NCBI RefSeq assembly: GCF_003403095.1
Contig: NZ_CP031555.1
Span: forward strand, 4,404,001-4,468,000
Direction: 5' to 3'
DNA length: 64,000 nucleotides
From: Thalassospira indica
GTDB lineage: Bacteria; Pseudomonadota; Alphaproteobacteria; Rhodospirillales; Thalassospiraceae
The notes under the pieces: model-generated
What the model saw: the letters and a program-made list of their open reading frames with translations, nothing else
Databases searched by the model: none
Told to the model about the DNA's origin: nothing
Made by a program: the position numbers and the translations under genes
Shown here: one piece after another, positions 24,912 to 34,335 of the stretch
How the letters are laid out: each line of letters opens with the position of its first letter
Position numbering within the stretch: the first letter of the stretch is position 1

Positions 24912-27641
24912 ATGGATGCCCCTGTTCGAGCTGCGGACAAGATGAATGCAGCAATTTCCCTGCCTATAGAGGGCATGACCTGCGCATCCTGCGTCGGCCG
25001 TGTCGAGCGCGCCCTGAGGGCCGTCCCCGGCGTCGCCAACGCGGTCGTCAATCTGGCGACCGAGAAGGCAAGCATCACGACGAACGACACGGTTGATCGC
25101 ATAGCGCTCGTCAAGGCTGTCGAGAAAGCTGGCTATGAAGTGCCGGCCAGCTTCAGTGCGCCGAAATCTGCTCTCCTTGAGGTGCCGATCGAAGGCATGA
25201 CCTGCGCTTCTTGCGTGGGGCGGGTGGAAAAGGCCCTCAAGGCCATCCCCGGCGTTGCCAATGCCGTGGTCAACCTAGCTACCGAGAAAGCCAGCATCAC
25301 GACGAACGGCCCGGTGGGCCGAGCGGTCGTCGTGAAGGCCGTGGAAGACGCAGGCTACGCGGTTTCGGCAAGTTTCACTGCGCCGGCGGCGGCTTCGCTT
25401 GAGGTCGCGATCGAGGGCATGACCTGCGCCTCCTGCGTCGGGCGTGTCGAAAAAGCCCTCAAGGCCGTGCCGGGTGTCACCAACGCCGTCGTCAACCTCG
25501 CAACCGAGAAGGCCACGATCCAGGGAACCGCCGCCGCGGCGGCCGTCATCGCGGCAATCGAGAACGCGGGCTACGACGCCAAGGTGATCGCAGCGGCAAC
25601 CGGGTCGAGCCAGGCCGAGGTCGATGATCGCGCCGAGAAGAAGGAAGCCGAACGCCGGGAGCTTACCCGCGATTTTACCATCGCGGCGGTGCTGACCGCG
25701 CCGGTCTTCATCCTGGAGATGGGGTCGCACCTCATTCCGGGCGCGCACGACATGATCGCCGCGACCATCGGCATGCAGAACAGTTGGTATCTTCAGTTCG
25801 TGCTGACGACGCTGGTACTGTTCGTGCCCGGCATCCGCTTCTATGACAAGGGCCTTCCCGCGATCTGGCGGCTGGCTCCCGACATGAACTCGCTGGTCGC
25901 CGTCGGCTCACTCGCTGCCTACCTCTATTCGCTGGTGGCGACCTTCGCGCCGGGCTTCCTGCCTGCCGGGACGGTGAACGTCTATTATGAAGCCGCAGCG
26001 GTCATCGTCACGCTGATCCTGCTCGGCCGGCTGTTGGAGGCCCGCGCCAAGGGCCGCACTTCGGAAGCGATCAAGCGTCTGGTCGGCCTTCAGGCCAAAA
26101 CGGCGCGCGTGCGCCGTGACGGCAATACGGTGGATCTGCCGATCGACTCGGTGCTGTCCGGCGACGTCGTGGAGGTCCGCCCCGGCGACCGTATCCCGGT
26201 CGACGGCGAGGTCATCGAAGGCGAAAGCTATGTTGACGAATCCATGATCACCGGCGAGCCGATCCCGGTGTCCAAGACGAGCGGCAGCGAGGTCGTTGCC
26301 GGAACCGTGAATCAGAAGGGCGCCTTCGCGATCCGCGCCACGGCGGTCGGCGGCAATACCGTGCTGTCGCAGATCATCCGCATGGTCGAGGAAGCGCAAG
26401 GCTCGAAGCTGCCGATCCAGGCTCTGGTCGACAAGGTGACGATGTATTTCGTGCCGGCAGTCTTCGCCGTCGCCGCGCTCACCTTCGCTGCATGGCTCTA
26501 TTTCGGCCCCTCGCCCGCTTTGACCTTCGCGCTGGTCAATGCCGTCGCTGTGCTGATCATCGCCTGCCCCTGCGCCATGGGTCTGGCGACGCCGACCTCG
26601 ATCATGGTCGGCACCGGCCGGGGCGCGGAACTGGGCGTGCTTTTCCGCAAGGGTGAAGCTCTACAACTGCTGAAGGATGCCAAGGTGGTAGCCGTCGACA
26701 AGACCGGCACGCTGACCGAAGGCAAGCCGGCCCTGACCGACCTCGAACTGGCCGCCGGCTTCGAGCGGACGACGGTGCTGGGCCTGGTCGCAGCCGTTGA
26801 AGCCAAGTCGGAACACCCGATCGCCCGCGCCATCGTGGACGCGGCCGAGGCGGAAGGCATCGCACTGCCCGCAGTGTCGGACTTCGAGTCGGTCACTGGC
26901 TTCGGCGTGAAGGCCGTGGTCGACGGCAAGCGTGTCGAGATCGGCGCGGACCGCTACATGGTCGAACTCGGCCATGATGTGGCGGGCTTCGCCAAGGTCG
27001 CCGAACGTCTGGGCAACGAGGGCAAGTCACCTCTCTATGCCGCGATCGACGGCAAGCTGGCGACGATCATTGCCGTTGCGGACCCGATCAAGGAGACGAC
27101 GCCTGCCGCGATCAAGGCGCTGCACGACCTCGGCCTGAAGGTCGCAATGATCACCGGCGACAACAAGCGGACGGCCAAGGCCATCGCGGCCCGCCTGGGC
27201 ATCGACGAGGTGGTGGCGGAAGTGCTGCCGGACGGCAAGGTCGAGGCGATCCGTCGCCTCAAGGCCGAGTATGGCAAGGTGGCCTTCGTCGGCGACGGCA
27301 TCAACGACGCTCCGGCGCTGGCAGAGGCAGATGTGGGCCTCGCCATCGGCACGGGGACGGACATCGCCATCGAGGCGGCGGACGTGGTGCTGATGTCAGG
27401 CAGCCTGACCGGGGTGCCGAACGCCATCGCGCTGTCCAAGGCGACGATTGGCAATATCCGGCAGAACCTGTTCTGGGCCTTCGCCTATAACACGGCCCTG
27501 ATCCCGGTCGCCGCCGGTCTGCTCTATCCGGGCTACGGCATCCTGCTGTCGCCGGTCTTCGCCGCCGGCGCCATGGCCCTGTCGAGCGTCTTCGTCCTCG
27601 GCAATGCGCTGCGGCTCAAGACTTTCAAGGTTGCGAACTGA
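24912..27641 (+). CDS. copA: Cu(I)-exporting P1B-ATPase with three HMA domains
   Basis: 909 residues. Three N-terminal HMA domains (from about residues 15, 92 and 170), each with [11 protein letters not shown]. The core follows: [14 protein letters not shown], transport motif [13 protein letters not shown] near residue 550, [11 protein letters not shown] near 595, SEHPIA in the nucleotide domain, and [10 protein letters not shown]. The last two helices carry [11 protein letters not shown] and [15 protein letters not shown], the residues that mark Cu(I) ATPases. Most bacterial CopA proteins have one or two HMA domains; here three near-identical domains repeat, suggesting tandem duplication. 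AGGAGG lies 5 bases before the ATG. It pumps Cu(I) to the periplasm and is under a CueR-like promoter, with cueR itself next downstream. Confidence 0.95.
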   Translation: MDAPVRAADKMNAAISLPIEGMTCASCVGRVERALRAVPGVANAVVNLATEKASITTNDTVDRIALVKAVEKAGYEVPASFSAPKSALLEVPIEGMTCASCVGRVEKALKAIPGVANAVVNLATEKASITTNGPVGRAVVVKAVEDAGYAVSASFTAPAAASLEVAIEGMTCASCVGRVEKALKAVPGVTNAVVNLATEKATIQGTAAAAAVIAAIENAGYDAKVIAAATGSSQAEVDDRAEKKEAERRELTRDFTIAAVLTAPVFILEMGSHLIPGAHDMIAATIGMQNSWYLQFVLTTLVLFVPGIRFYDKGLPAIWRLAPDMNSLVAVGSLAAYLYSLVATFAPGFLPAGTVNVYYEAAAVIVTLILLGRLLEARAKGRTSEAIKRLVGLQAKTARVRRDGNTVDLPIDSVLSGDVVEVRPGDRIPVDGEVIEGESYVDESMITGEPIPVSKTSGSEVVAGTVNQKGAFAIRATAVGGNTVLSQIIRMVEEAQGSKLPIQALVDKVTMYFVPAVFAVAALTFAAWLYFGPSPALTFALVNAVAVLIIACPCAMGLATPTSIMVGTGRGAELGVLFRKGEALQLLKDAKVVAVDKTGTLTEGKPALTDLELAAGFERTTVLGLVAAVEAKSEHPIARAIVDAAEAEGIALPAVSDFESVTGFGVKAVVDGKRVEIGADRYMVELGHDVAGFAKVAERLGNEGKSPLYAAIDGKLATIIAVADPIKETTPAAIKALHDLGLKVAMITGDNKRTAKAIAARLGIDEVVAEVLPDGKVEAIRRLKAEYGKVAFVGDGINDAPALAEADVGLAIGTGTDIAIEAADVVLMSGSLTGVPNAIALSKATIGNIRQNLFWAFAYNTALIPVAAGLLYPGYGILLSPVFAAGAMALSSVFVLGNALRLKTFKVAN

Positions 27642-27648
27642 AGAACCA

Positions 27649-27680
27649 GACAGCCGACCCTATATGAAGGGTCGGCTGTC
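27649..27680. terminator. 12-bp perfect hairpin between copA and cueR
   Basis: GACAGCCGACCC (27649-27660) pairs perfectly with GGGTCGGCTGTC (27669-27680) around an 8-base loop. There is no T run, so it may be an attenuator or transcript stabiliser rather than a full terminator. cueR begins 21 bases later. Confidence 0.55.
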
Positions 27681-27701
27681 GCACCATACGGGAGATTGAT
27701 G

Positions 27702-28151
27702 ATGAACATCGGACAGGCAGCAAAGGCATCAGGCGTTTCGGCCAAGATGATCCGCTACTACGAGCAGACCGGCCTCATCCCGGCCGCCGACCGGACGGAC
27801 TCCGGCTACCGCGACTATTCGGATACCGACGTCCACATGCTGCGCTTCATCCGCCGCGCGCGCGACCTCGGTTTTTCGGTGGCCGAAATCGGCGACTTGC
27901 TGAACCTCTGGCGCGACGAGACGCGGCAGAGCGCGGAAGTGAAGCGCCTGGCCCAAGGCCATATCGACGCGCTGGAGAAGAAGATCGTGGTTCTGCAAGA
28001 CATGGCCCACTCGCTCACCATGCTGGTGAATGCCTGCCATGGGGACCATCGCCCGCATTGCCCGATCCTCCAGCGCCTTGAAACCGACCAGGACAACGAG
28101 GATCTTTCGATCCGGCCTCGTTCCGGCGCGGTTAGTCGCTCGCTGCAATAA
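27702..28151 (+). CDS. cueR: CueR-type Cu(I)-responsive MerR regulator
   Basis: 149 residues. ATG 27702 is preferred over the two adjacent in-frame starts because GGGAG lies 7 bases upstream. DNA-binding part: NIGQAAKASGVSAKMIRYYEQTGLI, RFIRRARDLGFSVAEIGDLLNLW. The dimer helix follows. The metal loop C-x7-C in NACHGDHRPHCPIL matches the C112/C120 pair of CueR, which binds Cu(I)/Ag(I). It should activate the TTGACC-N19-CA promoters in this window. It lies downstream of copA and may be read through from it. Confidence 0.93.
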   Translation: MNIGQAAKASGVSAKMIRYYEQTGLIPAADRTDSGYRDYSDTDVHMLRFIRRARDLGFSVAEIGDLLNLWRDETRQSAEVKRLAQGHIDALEKKIVVLQDMAHSLTMLVNACHGDHRPHCPILQRLETDQDNEDLSIRPRSGAVSRSLQ

Positions 28152-28241
28152 CCGCATCCTCCGCCCTTCGACCGCGAAGGCGCTGAGTGCGGTTTTAACT
28201 CTGCAATGTTCCAGCCGAAGGCAACGGCGGGGACATTGGGT

Positions 28242-29426
28242 TCAGTCTTGCGGCTTACGCGCCGCCTGCCAGAGCAAAGGCACGAGGATCAGGGCGACCG
28301 GAGGAAACAGCAACCAGTTGATCGTCGCCCAGCCCGAGCTGTGCAGGACGCTGCCTGCCAGAAACGAGACGGCGGCGGTCGCGCCGAACACCATGAAGTC
28401 GTTCGCGCCCTGTGCCTTGGCACGCTCGCCGGGGGTGTGGCAGTCGGTGACCATCGCCGTCGCTCCGATGAAGCTGAAGTTCCAGCCGATCCCCATGATA
28501 GCGAGAGACCCCCAGAAATTGATCAGCTCAAGCCCCGCCAGCGCGACCACGGCCGAGACAGCGATGAGCAGCATCCCTGCCGCCGTCACACGCTCCTTGC
28601 CGAAGCGCGTCATGAGACGTCCAGTAACGAAACTCGGCGCGAACATCGCCAGAAGATGCCACTGGATTCCCAGCGCGGCGCTGTCGACCGAATGGCCGGT
28701 GTTGACCATCGCGATCGGTGAGGCCGTCATGACGAAAGCCATGAGACCGTAGGAGACGACGCCGGCCGCGACCGCCAGCATGTAGCGGGGCATCAGAAGT
28801 ATCTCCATTAGGGATCTGCCCGAGCTTTCCAACGCCGACTGCGAAGCCGATTTCAGCGTGCGCAGCATCAGGAGAATGGGAATGGAGAGTAGCGGAAGCG
28901 CCGCCTGGCTGAGGAAGCTGCCTACATAGGGCGTGCTGGGGAAGGAATCGCGTGTCCAGATGACGAGTTGCGGACCGATGACGGCGGCAATGAGCCCGCC
29001 GACCATCACCTCGGAGATTGCTCTTGCCTTCAAAGCGCCCTCGGCAGCGTCGGCAGCGGCGAAGCGATAGCTTTGGACGTAGGAGCCATAGAGACCGGCG
29101 GTAAAGCAGCCGACGCAGAACAGCAGGAACGATGTCGCGAAGATGCCAAGCGCGGCAATGAGACCCGCCGCGACGCCGAATAAAGCACCGAACAGGTAAC
29201 CGCCCCGGCGTCCCCAGGCGCGCATGACGAATGCGGCCGGCAGCGTGCCGATTGCAAGCCCGAGACCGAAGAGACTGACCGGCAGCGTCACCCATGCGGG
29301 GTTGTCGGCAAGCTGCTGGCCGACCAGGCCGCCGAGCGACATGACGATCGGCGCGCTCGATCCTCCGAGCGCCTGCGCGGCGGTCAGCACGGTGATGTTG
29401 CGCCGGACAGTTGCAGTATCGTCCAT
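28242..29426 (-). CDS. MFS transporter
   Basis: 394 residues from ATG 29426 (MDDTATVRRN), with GGGAG 5 bases upstream. About twelve hydrophobic helices and the MFS loop signature between TM2 and TM3 in a weak form (AAFVMRAWGRRGGYLFGAL). The second half repeats it (VTGRLMTRFGKERVTAAGML). Substrate unknown. It is divergent from csoR, sharing a 116-base region that contains the CsoR-type operator, so it may be metal-regulated. Confidence 0.85.
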   Translation of the reverse strand: MDDTATVRRNITVLTAAQALGGSSAPIVMSLGGLVGQQLADNPAWVTLPVSLFGLGLAIGTLPAAFVMRAWGRRGGYLFGALFGVAAGLIAALGIFATSFLLFCVGCFTAGLYGSYVQSYRFAAADAAEGALKARAISEVMVGGLIAAVIGPQLVIWTRDSFPSTPYVGSFLSQAALPLLSIPILLMLRTLKSASQSALESSGRSLMEILLMPRYMLAVAAGVVSYGLMAFVMTASPIAMVNTGHSVDSAALGIQWHLLAMFAPSFVTGRLMTRFGKERVTAAGMLLIAVSAVVALAGLELINFWGSLAIMGIGWNFSFIGATAMVTDCHTPGERAKAQGANDFMVFGATAAVSFLAGSVLHSSGWATINWLLFPPVALILVPLLWQAARKPQD

Positions 29427-29514
29427 CGGAACTCCCACAATTATTTGCTTCGATGCTGACAGGCCGGCAAAACTCTTGGGTTTTGCGGGAACGAAACCTT
29501 TCCTCAAACGTATA

Positions 29515-29537
29515 TATACCCATACCGGGTAGGGGTA
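29515..29537 (+). promoter_or_regulatory. CsoR-type operator
   Basis: TACCC (29517-29521) is mirrored by GGGTA (29527-29531) and followed by a further GGGGTA. This G/C-tract dyad flanked by TATATA is typical of operators for CsoR/RcnR-class proteins. It lies immediately upstream of the csoR start and overlaps its ribosome-site region, suggesting autoregulation. Confidence 0.65.
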
Positions 29538-29542
29538 GATGG

Positions 29543-29818
29543 ATGTGCAATAAAAACTCGAAGCAGATCATTGCGTCGCTCAACCGGATCGCCGGCCAGG
29601 TCCGCGGTGTCGGTCAGATGGTCGAGGACGAGCGATACTGCATCGACATTCTCAACCAGATCCACGCGGTCAAAGCCGCCTTGTCGAAGGTGGAGAACCA
29701 GGTGTTGCGATCGCATGCCGCCTGTTGCGTCGAGGAGGCGATCGCCTCGGGCGATGCCGACCTTCAGCGGGCTAAGTTCAACGAGTTGGTCGAGGTGTTC
29801 GCAAAGGCGAAACTATAG
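29543..29818 (+). CDS. csoR: CsoR/RcnR-family metal-sensing repressor
   Basis: 91 residues from ATG 29543, all-helical DUF156 fold. The ligand set of Cu(I)-sensing CsoR is present: Cys in DERYCIDIL, His in LRSHAACC and Cys four residues later. This Cys-His-Cys set argues for copper rather than nickel (RcnR) or formaldehyde (FrmR). The protein is a tetrameric repressor that releases DNA on binding Cu(I). It heads an operon with the glutaredoxin-MauE fusion (17 bases downstream) and a membrane DUF305 protein. Confidence 0.87.
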   Translation: MCNKNSKQIIASLNRIAGQVRGVGQMVEDERYCIDILNQIHAVKAALSKVENQVLRSHAACCVEEAIASGDADLQRAKFNELVEVFAKAKL

Positions 29819-29835
29819 ATCGAAGGGATCAGACA

Positions 29836-30597
29836 ATGGCGACCCATGCTGCCAAACGCGCCGAGCTTCATCGAATGGTGATGGAAAACCATACCTGTCC
29901 TTACGGGCTTAAGGCGCTCGATCTGCTCAAGCGCGGAGGCTACGAGGTCGACGATCACCATCTGACGACCCGCGCCGAAACGGACGCCTTCAAGGCAAAG
30001 CATAATGTTCAATCGACGCCGCAGACGTTTATCGGCGGGAAGCGGATCGGCGGGTATGACGATCTCGTCCGGTTCTTCGGCGGCGAGGTCAAGGACAAGG
30101 ATGCCGTCACCTACAAGCCGGTGATCGCGCTGTTCGCGATGGCCGCGCTGATGGCGCTGGCCGCGAGCTGGGCGGCGTTCGGAAACCTCGCAACGGTCCA
30201 GGCCGCCGAATGGTTCATCGCCATCGCGATGTGCCTTCTTGCCCTTCAGAAGCTGAAGGACGTGGAAGGCTTCGCTACCATGTTCCTGAACTACGACCTT
30301 CTGGCGCAGCGATGGGTCCGATATGCCTACATCTATCCCTTCGCGGAGGCACTCGCCGGTGTCCTGATGATGGCCGGCGCGCTGATGTGGGTGTCGATCC
30401 CCGTCGCGCTGTTCATCGGTGGCATCGGCGCCGTCTCGGTGTTCAAGGCGGTCTATATCGACAAGCGCGAGCTGAAATGCGCCTGCGTTGGCGGCGACAG
30501 CAATGTGCCGCTCGGCTTCGTGTCGCTCACCGAGAACCTCATGATGATCAGCATGGCGGTCTGGATGATCTTCAAGCCGATGGGCATTGGACACTGA
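29836..30597 (+). CDS. Glutaredoxin-MauE fusion membrane protein
   Basis: 253 residues. N-terminal glutaredoxin domain (1-85) with active site CPYG in ENHTCPYGLKALDLL, and STPQTFIGGKRIGGYDDL. Four or five TM helices follow, of the MauE/DoxX-like redox family (VIALFAMAALMALAASWAAF, EWFIAIAMCLLALQKL, AEALAGVLMMAGALMW), with a cytosolic Cys pair in LKCACVGG. It probably moves reducing equivalents across the inner membrane. It stands in an operon with csoR and a DUF305 protein, so a role in periplasmic copper or thiol redox is likely but inferred. Confidence 0.85.
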   Translation: MATHAAKRAELHRMVMENHTCPYGLKALDLLKRGGYEVDDHHLTTRAETDAFKAKHNVQSTPQTFIGGKRIGGYDDLVRFFGGEVKDKDAVTYKPVIALFAMAALMALAASWAAFGNLATVQAAEWFIAIAMCLLALQKLKDVEGFATMFLNYDLLAQRWVRYAYIYPFAEALAGVLMMAGALMWVSIPVALFIGGIGAVSVFKAVYIDKRELKCACVGGDSNVPLGFVSLTENLMMISMAVWMIFKPMGIGH

Positions 30598-30618
30598 CAA
30601 CCGCGAAAGGACGATCAA

Positions 30619-31116
30619 ATGGCGAGCGGCCACACGGCTCATGGGGGGCATTCGGGGAATAGCCACGGCTCCCATGGCCGTCCCTATCTGATGTTCTGGA
30701 TCAACATGATCCTTGGCCTCGTCGTCATGTATGTCGTGATGTTTTCGATGATCGACGGTTGGGGCGACTTCCGGAACAATCTGAACATGCTCTACATGGC
30801 GATAACCATGTGGGCACCGATGGGCATCTTCATGTTAGCGACGATGCCGGGCATGTTTCCGAACCCCAGCGTGAATATTGTCCTTTATGTCGTCTTCGCC
30901 CTCCTGACGGCCGGTTCCTTCTGGGCGACCCGAAGCCAGGCACTGATTGATGACGGCCAGTTCATCGACTCGATGATCCCGCATCATTCCGGGGCGATCC
31001 TGATGTGCCGTGAGGCGAAGCTCGCTGACCCAGAACTGAAGACGCTGTGCGAGGCAATCATCGGGGCGCAGCGCGAGGAGATTGACCAGATGGAGAGCAT
31101 CCGAAGCCGGCTGTAG
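30619..31116 (+). CDS. Membrane-anchored DUF305 protein
   Basis: 165 residues. His/Gly-rich N terminus (SGHTAHGGHSGNSHGSHG), three hydrophobic helices (MFWINMILGLVVMYVVMFSM, MGIFMLATMPGMF, NIVLYVVFALLTAGSFW), then a DUF305 core (DSMIPHHSGAILMCREA, LCEAIIGAQREEIDQM). The HH motif is the likely metal site. It is the third gene of the csoR operon. A second, soluble DUF305 protein sits with copZ. Confidence 0.83.
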   Translation: MASGHTAHGGHSGNSHGSHGRPYLMFWINMILGLVVMYVVMFSMIDGWGDFRNNLNMLYMAITMWAPMGIFMLATMPGMFPNPSVNIVLYVVFALLTAGSFWATRSQALIDDGQFIDSMIPHHSGAILMCREAKLADPELKTLCEAIIGAQREEIDQMESIRSRL

Positions 31117-31258
31117 GCGTCGAGGGCACCGGCAGACAAATGCCTCATGTCTGGCCGACCTGTAACGAGCCGATCTTGGCAGCACGGCTATCGAGAGGTA
31201 GCAAACATTGCCGCAAGCAGGCGCTTCGGCTTCGTGGTGTTGCGGGAAAATTCAGGAC

Positions 31259-31603
31259 TCATGAGTGGCGAGCAATGCCGTCGCTTTGCGGATCGTTCCG
31301 TCTTTCCTCACGCGCATGGGAAAGCATGTCGAGCAGGATGTCACCGACATGCCTGTCTGTGACCTCATAGAACATCTGCTTCGAATGGCGAACGCGCGTC
31401 ACCAGCCGCGCTCCACGGAGAAGACGCAGGTGATGGCTAACGAGTGACTGGGATAGCTCCAGCGCCTCGGAAATATCGGTCACTGACTTCGGACTGTCTT
31501 CGCAATGCAGGAGAATCTTCCGCCTGCTGGGTGATCCCTGCAGGCGGAAGGCCTCGGCCAGAAAGTTCAGATCCTGCGATGAGATAGGTTCTGCCGTATT
31601 CAC
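31259..31603 (-). CDS. ArsR/SmtB-family metal sensor repressor 2
   Basis: 114 residues. The start is GTG 31603 (VNTAEPISS), with GGAAAGG upstream; longer frames reach into the IS256 end only 27 bases further and are artefacts. HTH: LSQSLVSHHLRLLRGARLV. Alpha-5 metal site D-x-H-(x10)-H-x-x-E in TDRHVGDILLDMLSHAREE, the same Zn-type arrangement as sensor 1. The IS256 insertion 27 bases before its start has cut it from its original upstream sequence, probably the end of the CDF exporter gene's operon. Confidence 0.88.
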   Translation of the reverse strand: MNTAEPISSQDLNFLAEAFRLQGSPSRRKILLHCEDSPKSVTDISEALELSQSLVSHHLRLLRGARLVTRVRHSKQMFYEVTDRHVGDILLDMLSHAREERRNDPQSDGIARHS

Positions 31604-31629
31604 GTCGTTACCTTTCCGATCTTTCGAAT

Positions 31630-33007
31630 GGTAGCGTCCACGCACGTGGTGTAATTTCAGCGCCGTCGAAGGTGTAATCCCGGGTGGTCACCGAGGTGTA
31701 TGATCGAGGTGGAGTTTGGCGACTTCAACCACGGATCACACGGAGACCCCGATGACCAAGACGAACATGGACCTGTCCGAGCTTATGGCCAAGCATGACC
31801 AGGGCGATTTCCTTCGCACTATCGCCGAGGCGGTGCTGCAACTGATCATGGAGGCCGATGTCGACAGCTTGATCGGTGCTGGGCGCCACGAGCGCAGCGG
31901 CGAACGAACGACATGGCGGAACGGGTATCGTGAGCGCGCGCTCGATACCCGTCTGGGCACGCTGAACCTGCGGGTACCGAAGCTGAGGCAGGGCAGCTAC
32001 TTCCCGGGCTTCCTCGAGGCTCGGAAGACCTCTGAACAGGCGTTGGTGGCCGTAATCCAGGAAGCGTGGATCGGCGGCGTCTCCACCCGTCGCGTCGACG
32101 AGCTGGTGCAGGCGATGGGCCTGTCCGGCATCTCCAAGAGCACGGTGTCGAAGCTGTGCAAGGACATCGATGAGCGGGTCGGCGAGTTCCTGAACCGCCC
32201 GTTGACCGGCGAATGGCCCTACGTCTGGCTCGACGCGACCTACCTCAAGGTCCGCCAGGGCGGGCGTATCGTGCCAGTCGCGGCCATAATCGCCGTGGCA
32301 GCCAACACGGAGGGGCGCAGGGAAATCATCGGCCTGGGCATCGGGCCGTCGGAGGCCGAGACATTCTGGACCGAGTTCCTGCGTTCCTTGAAAGCTCGGG
32401 GACTGGACGGCGTGCGCCTGGTCATCAGCGACGCGCACACGGGGCTCAGGGCTGCCATCGCTCGCGTCTTCGAGGCGACTTGGCAACGCTGCCGCGTTCA
32501 TTGGATGCGGAATGCACTCGCCCACGTGTCGAAGGGCCAGCACACTGTGGTCGCCGCGGCGATCCGCCAGGCTTTCGACCAGCCTGACCGCACCCATGCT
32601 GGTGAGATCTGGCACAAGGTCTCAGAACAGCTGCGCCCCCGCTGGCCAAAGCTCGCAGACCTCATGGATGCCAGCGAGCACGATGTTCTGGCCTACATGT
32701 CCTTCCCCCGCCAGCACCGCACCAAGCTGCACTCGACCAACCCCATCGAGCGGTTGAACAAAGAGGTGAAGCGTCGCGCCGACGTCGTCGGGATCTTTCC
32801 GAACGAAGCCTCCATCACACGTCTGATCGGTGCCGTCCTGTTCGAAGCCAACGACGACTGGCAGACATCAAGCCGCTACATGATGGTCGAGGCCTTCGCC
32901 CAGATCGACAAGGAGGAGATCGACCCCATTCTCAGCATTACCACGAAAGCCGCCTGATCATGACCTCAGGCCATCCGGGAATTTACACCACCTTGACGGA
33001 CACGACC
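31630..33007 (+). mobile_element. IS256-family insertion sequence, copy 2
   Basis: 1378 bp, same ends as copy 1 and opposite orientation. It is flanked by its own exact 8-bp duplication TTTCGAAT (31622-31629 and 33008-33015). It sits between the CDF exporter gene and arsR 2. Confidence 0.95.
31752..32957 (+). CDS. IS256-family transposase (copy 2)
   Basis: 401 residues, amino-acid identical to copy 1. Same ATG with GGAG upstream and same DDE residues. Identity of the two copies and intact duplications at both show that the element is recently active. Confidence 0.95.
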   Translation: MTKTNMDLSELMAKHDQGDFLRTIAEAVLQLIMEADVDSLIGAGRHERSGERTTWRNGYRERALDTRLGTLNLRVPKLRQGSYFPGFLEARKTSEQALVAVIQEAWIGGVSTRRVDELVQAMGLSGISKSTVSKLCKDIDERVGEFLNRPLTGEWPYVWLDATYLKVRQGGRIVPVAAIIAVAANTEGRREIIGLGIGPSEAETFWTEFLRSLKARGLDGVRLVISDAHTGLRAAIARVFEATWQRCRVHWMRNALAHVSKGQHTVVAAAIRQAFDQPDRTHAGEIWHKVSEQLRPRWPKLADLMDASEHDVLAYMSFPRQHRTKLHSTNPIERLNKEVKRRADVVGIFPNEASITRLIGAVLFEANDDWQTSSRYMMVEAFAQIDKEEIDPILSITTKAA

Positions 33008-33040
33008 TTTCGAATGAACCCTTCCCTCAAGTGGAGCCGG

Positions 33041-34057
33041 TCAGTGCGAATGACCCGCATGGGAGAGCGCTGCGGTGTTCGGCTCCTCCAGGCTGCAACT
33101 GGCCATACCGTCCCAGTCGATGCCGATCGTCGGGTGTTCGATGCTGAACTTCCTCTTCAACTCATGCTCGACCTGCTTGCAGACACCCCGAATATCGGCA
33201 TCTTCCGTCGGCTGCACCTGAAGCGTCGCCAGCACACGACCGGAGGTCAGCGACCAGACATGGATATGGCTGACTTTCTGAAGCCCCGGAACGGTCTTGA
33301 GCAGATGTTCGGAGATCTGGGTGCTTCCGGCGTTAACAGGTGCGCCTTCGAGCAGGATGTGCAAGGTGTTCTTGAGCAGGCTCCATGCGCTGCGCAGGAT
33401 CAGCAGGGACACGAAGACCGACAGGATGGGGTCGATGGGGGTCCAGCCCGTATACCAGATCACGATAGCTGCAACGATCGCGCCGACCGAGCCGAGCAGG
33501 TCGCCCATGACGTGCAGGATGGCGCCCTTGACGTTGACGTGCTCGGAATCTCCGCGCGTCAGATACCAAAGCACGAAGAGATTCACGAGCATGCCGATAA
33601 TGGCAACGACGAACATCGAGCCAGCGAGGACCGGCTGGGGTTCCCGGAACCGTTCGATAGCTTCATAGACGATGAAGCCGACGATGCCGAACAGTGTAAG
33701 GGCGTTGACCAGGCCGGCGATTACCTCGAAGCGGGCATAGCCAAAGGTGCGCTGGCTGTCGGCGGCGCGGCGGCCGAGGCGGAAGGCGACATAGGCGAGG
33801 CCGAGCGCAATTGCGTCGGTCAGCATGTGGCCGGAATCGGCAAGCAGCGCGAGCGAGCCCGAGATCACGCCGCCGACGGCCTCCACGATCATGAAAGTGA
33901 AGATGATGAAGAACGAAATGAGGATCTTGCGCTCGTTGTCCTTCGTGACTGTCGGGACATGCGAGTGGTCATGATCGTGGCTGCCACCGTGGCTATGGTC
34001 GTGCTTGGAGTGGTCGTGACCGTCATGGTCGCTGTGGGAGTGTGATGAGTTTGCCAT
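33041..34057 (-). CDS. Cation diffusion facilitator (CzcD-like) metal exporter
   Basis: 338 residues. His/Asp-rich N terminus (SHSHSDHDGHDHSKHDHSH), six TM helices with the metal-site pairs HMLTD in TM2 and HVMGD in TM5, then a cytosolic dimer domain (VPGLQKVSHIHVWSL, FSIEHPTIGID). These are the HxxxD residues of Zn/Cd/Co CDF exporters, which exchange metal for protons. An ArsR operator copy lies 31 bases upstream, so it probably belongs to the same regulon as the P1B ATPase. Metal preference among Zn, Cd and Co is not resolvable here. Confidence 0.92.
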   Translation of the reverse strand: MANSSHSHSDHDGHDHSKHDHSHGGSHDHDHSHVPTVTKDNERKILISFFIIFTFMIVEAVGGVISGSLALLADSGHMLTDAIALGLAYVAFRLGRRAADSQRTFGYARFEVIAGLVNALTLFGIVGFIVYEAIERFREPQPVLAGSMFVVAIIGMLVNLFVLWYLTRGDSEHVNVKGAILHVMGDLLGSVGAIVAAIVIWYTGWTPIDPILSVFVSLLILRSAWSLLKNTLHILLEGAPVNAGSTQISEHLLKTVPGLQKVSHIHVWSLTSGRVLATLQVQPTEDADIRGVCKQVEHELKRKFSIEHPTIGIDWDGMASCSLEEPNTAALSHAGHSH

Positions 34058-34087
34058 TGCTCGTTTCCGATTACATCAAGTCAACAA

Positions 34088-34103
34088 TTGAATAGGTGTT
34101 CAA
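34088..34103 (-). promoter_or_regulatory. ArsR/SmtB-type operator of the CDF gene
   Basis: Minus strand TTGAACACCTATTCAA, differing by one base from the operator before the P1B ATPase. It lies 31 bases upstream of the CDF start codon. Confidence 0.72.
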
Positions 34104-34234
34104 GTATATGTCTGTCAACCGGCTGCGCGATTTTTTTGCCATCTGCCCGGAGCCTCTAGAGCCGATGGGCAGTGACCGCGTACAGAGCAATGCTGACACC
34201 TTCGACGTTGAAGATCTGGCTCATCCTCGAAAAC

Positions 34235-34264
34235 AAAATGGGCAGTCCAAGGACTGCCCATTTT
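34235..34264. terminator. Perfect 14-bp inverted-repeat terminator
   Basis: AAAATGGGCAGTCC and GGACTGCCCATTTT are separated by only two bases. T/A runs at both ends make it bidirectional. It stands downstream of the second copZ-like gene (minus strand). Confidence 0.85.
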
Positions 34265-34335
34265 GACACTGCTATGAACCTGGGGACACCTTCGGTAGCG
34301 GCTTGGCGCTCGCGATCAGTAGGCAGGAGGTAGCA

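Noticed and set aside
17400..33007. IS256-bounded composite transposon carrying the copper/zinc island
   Set aside because: Each copy has its own, different 8-bp target duplication, which shows two separate insertions rather than one transposition of the whole span.
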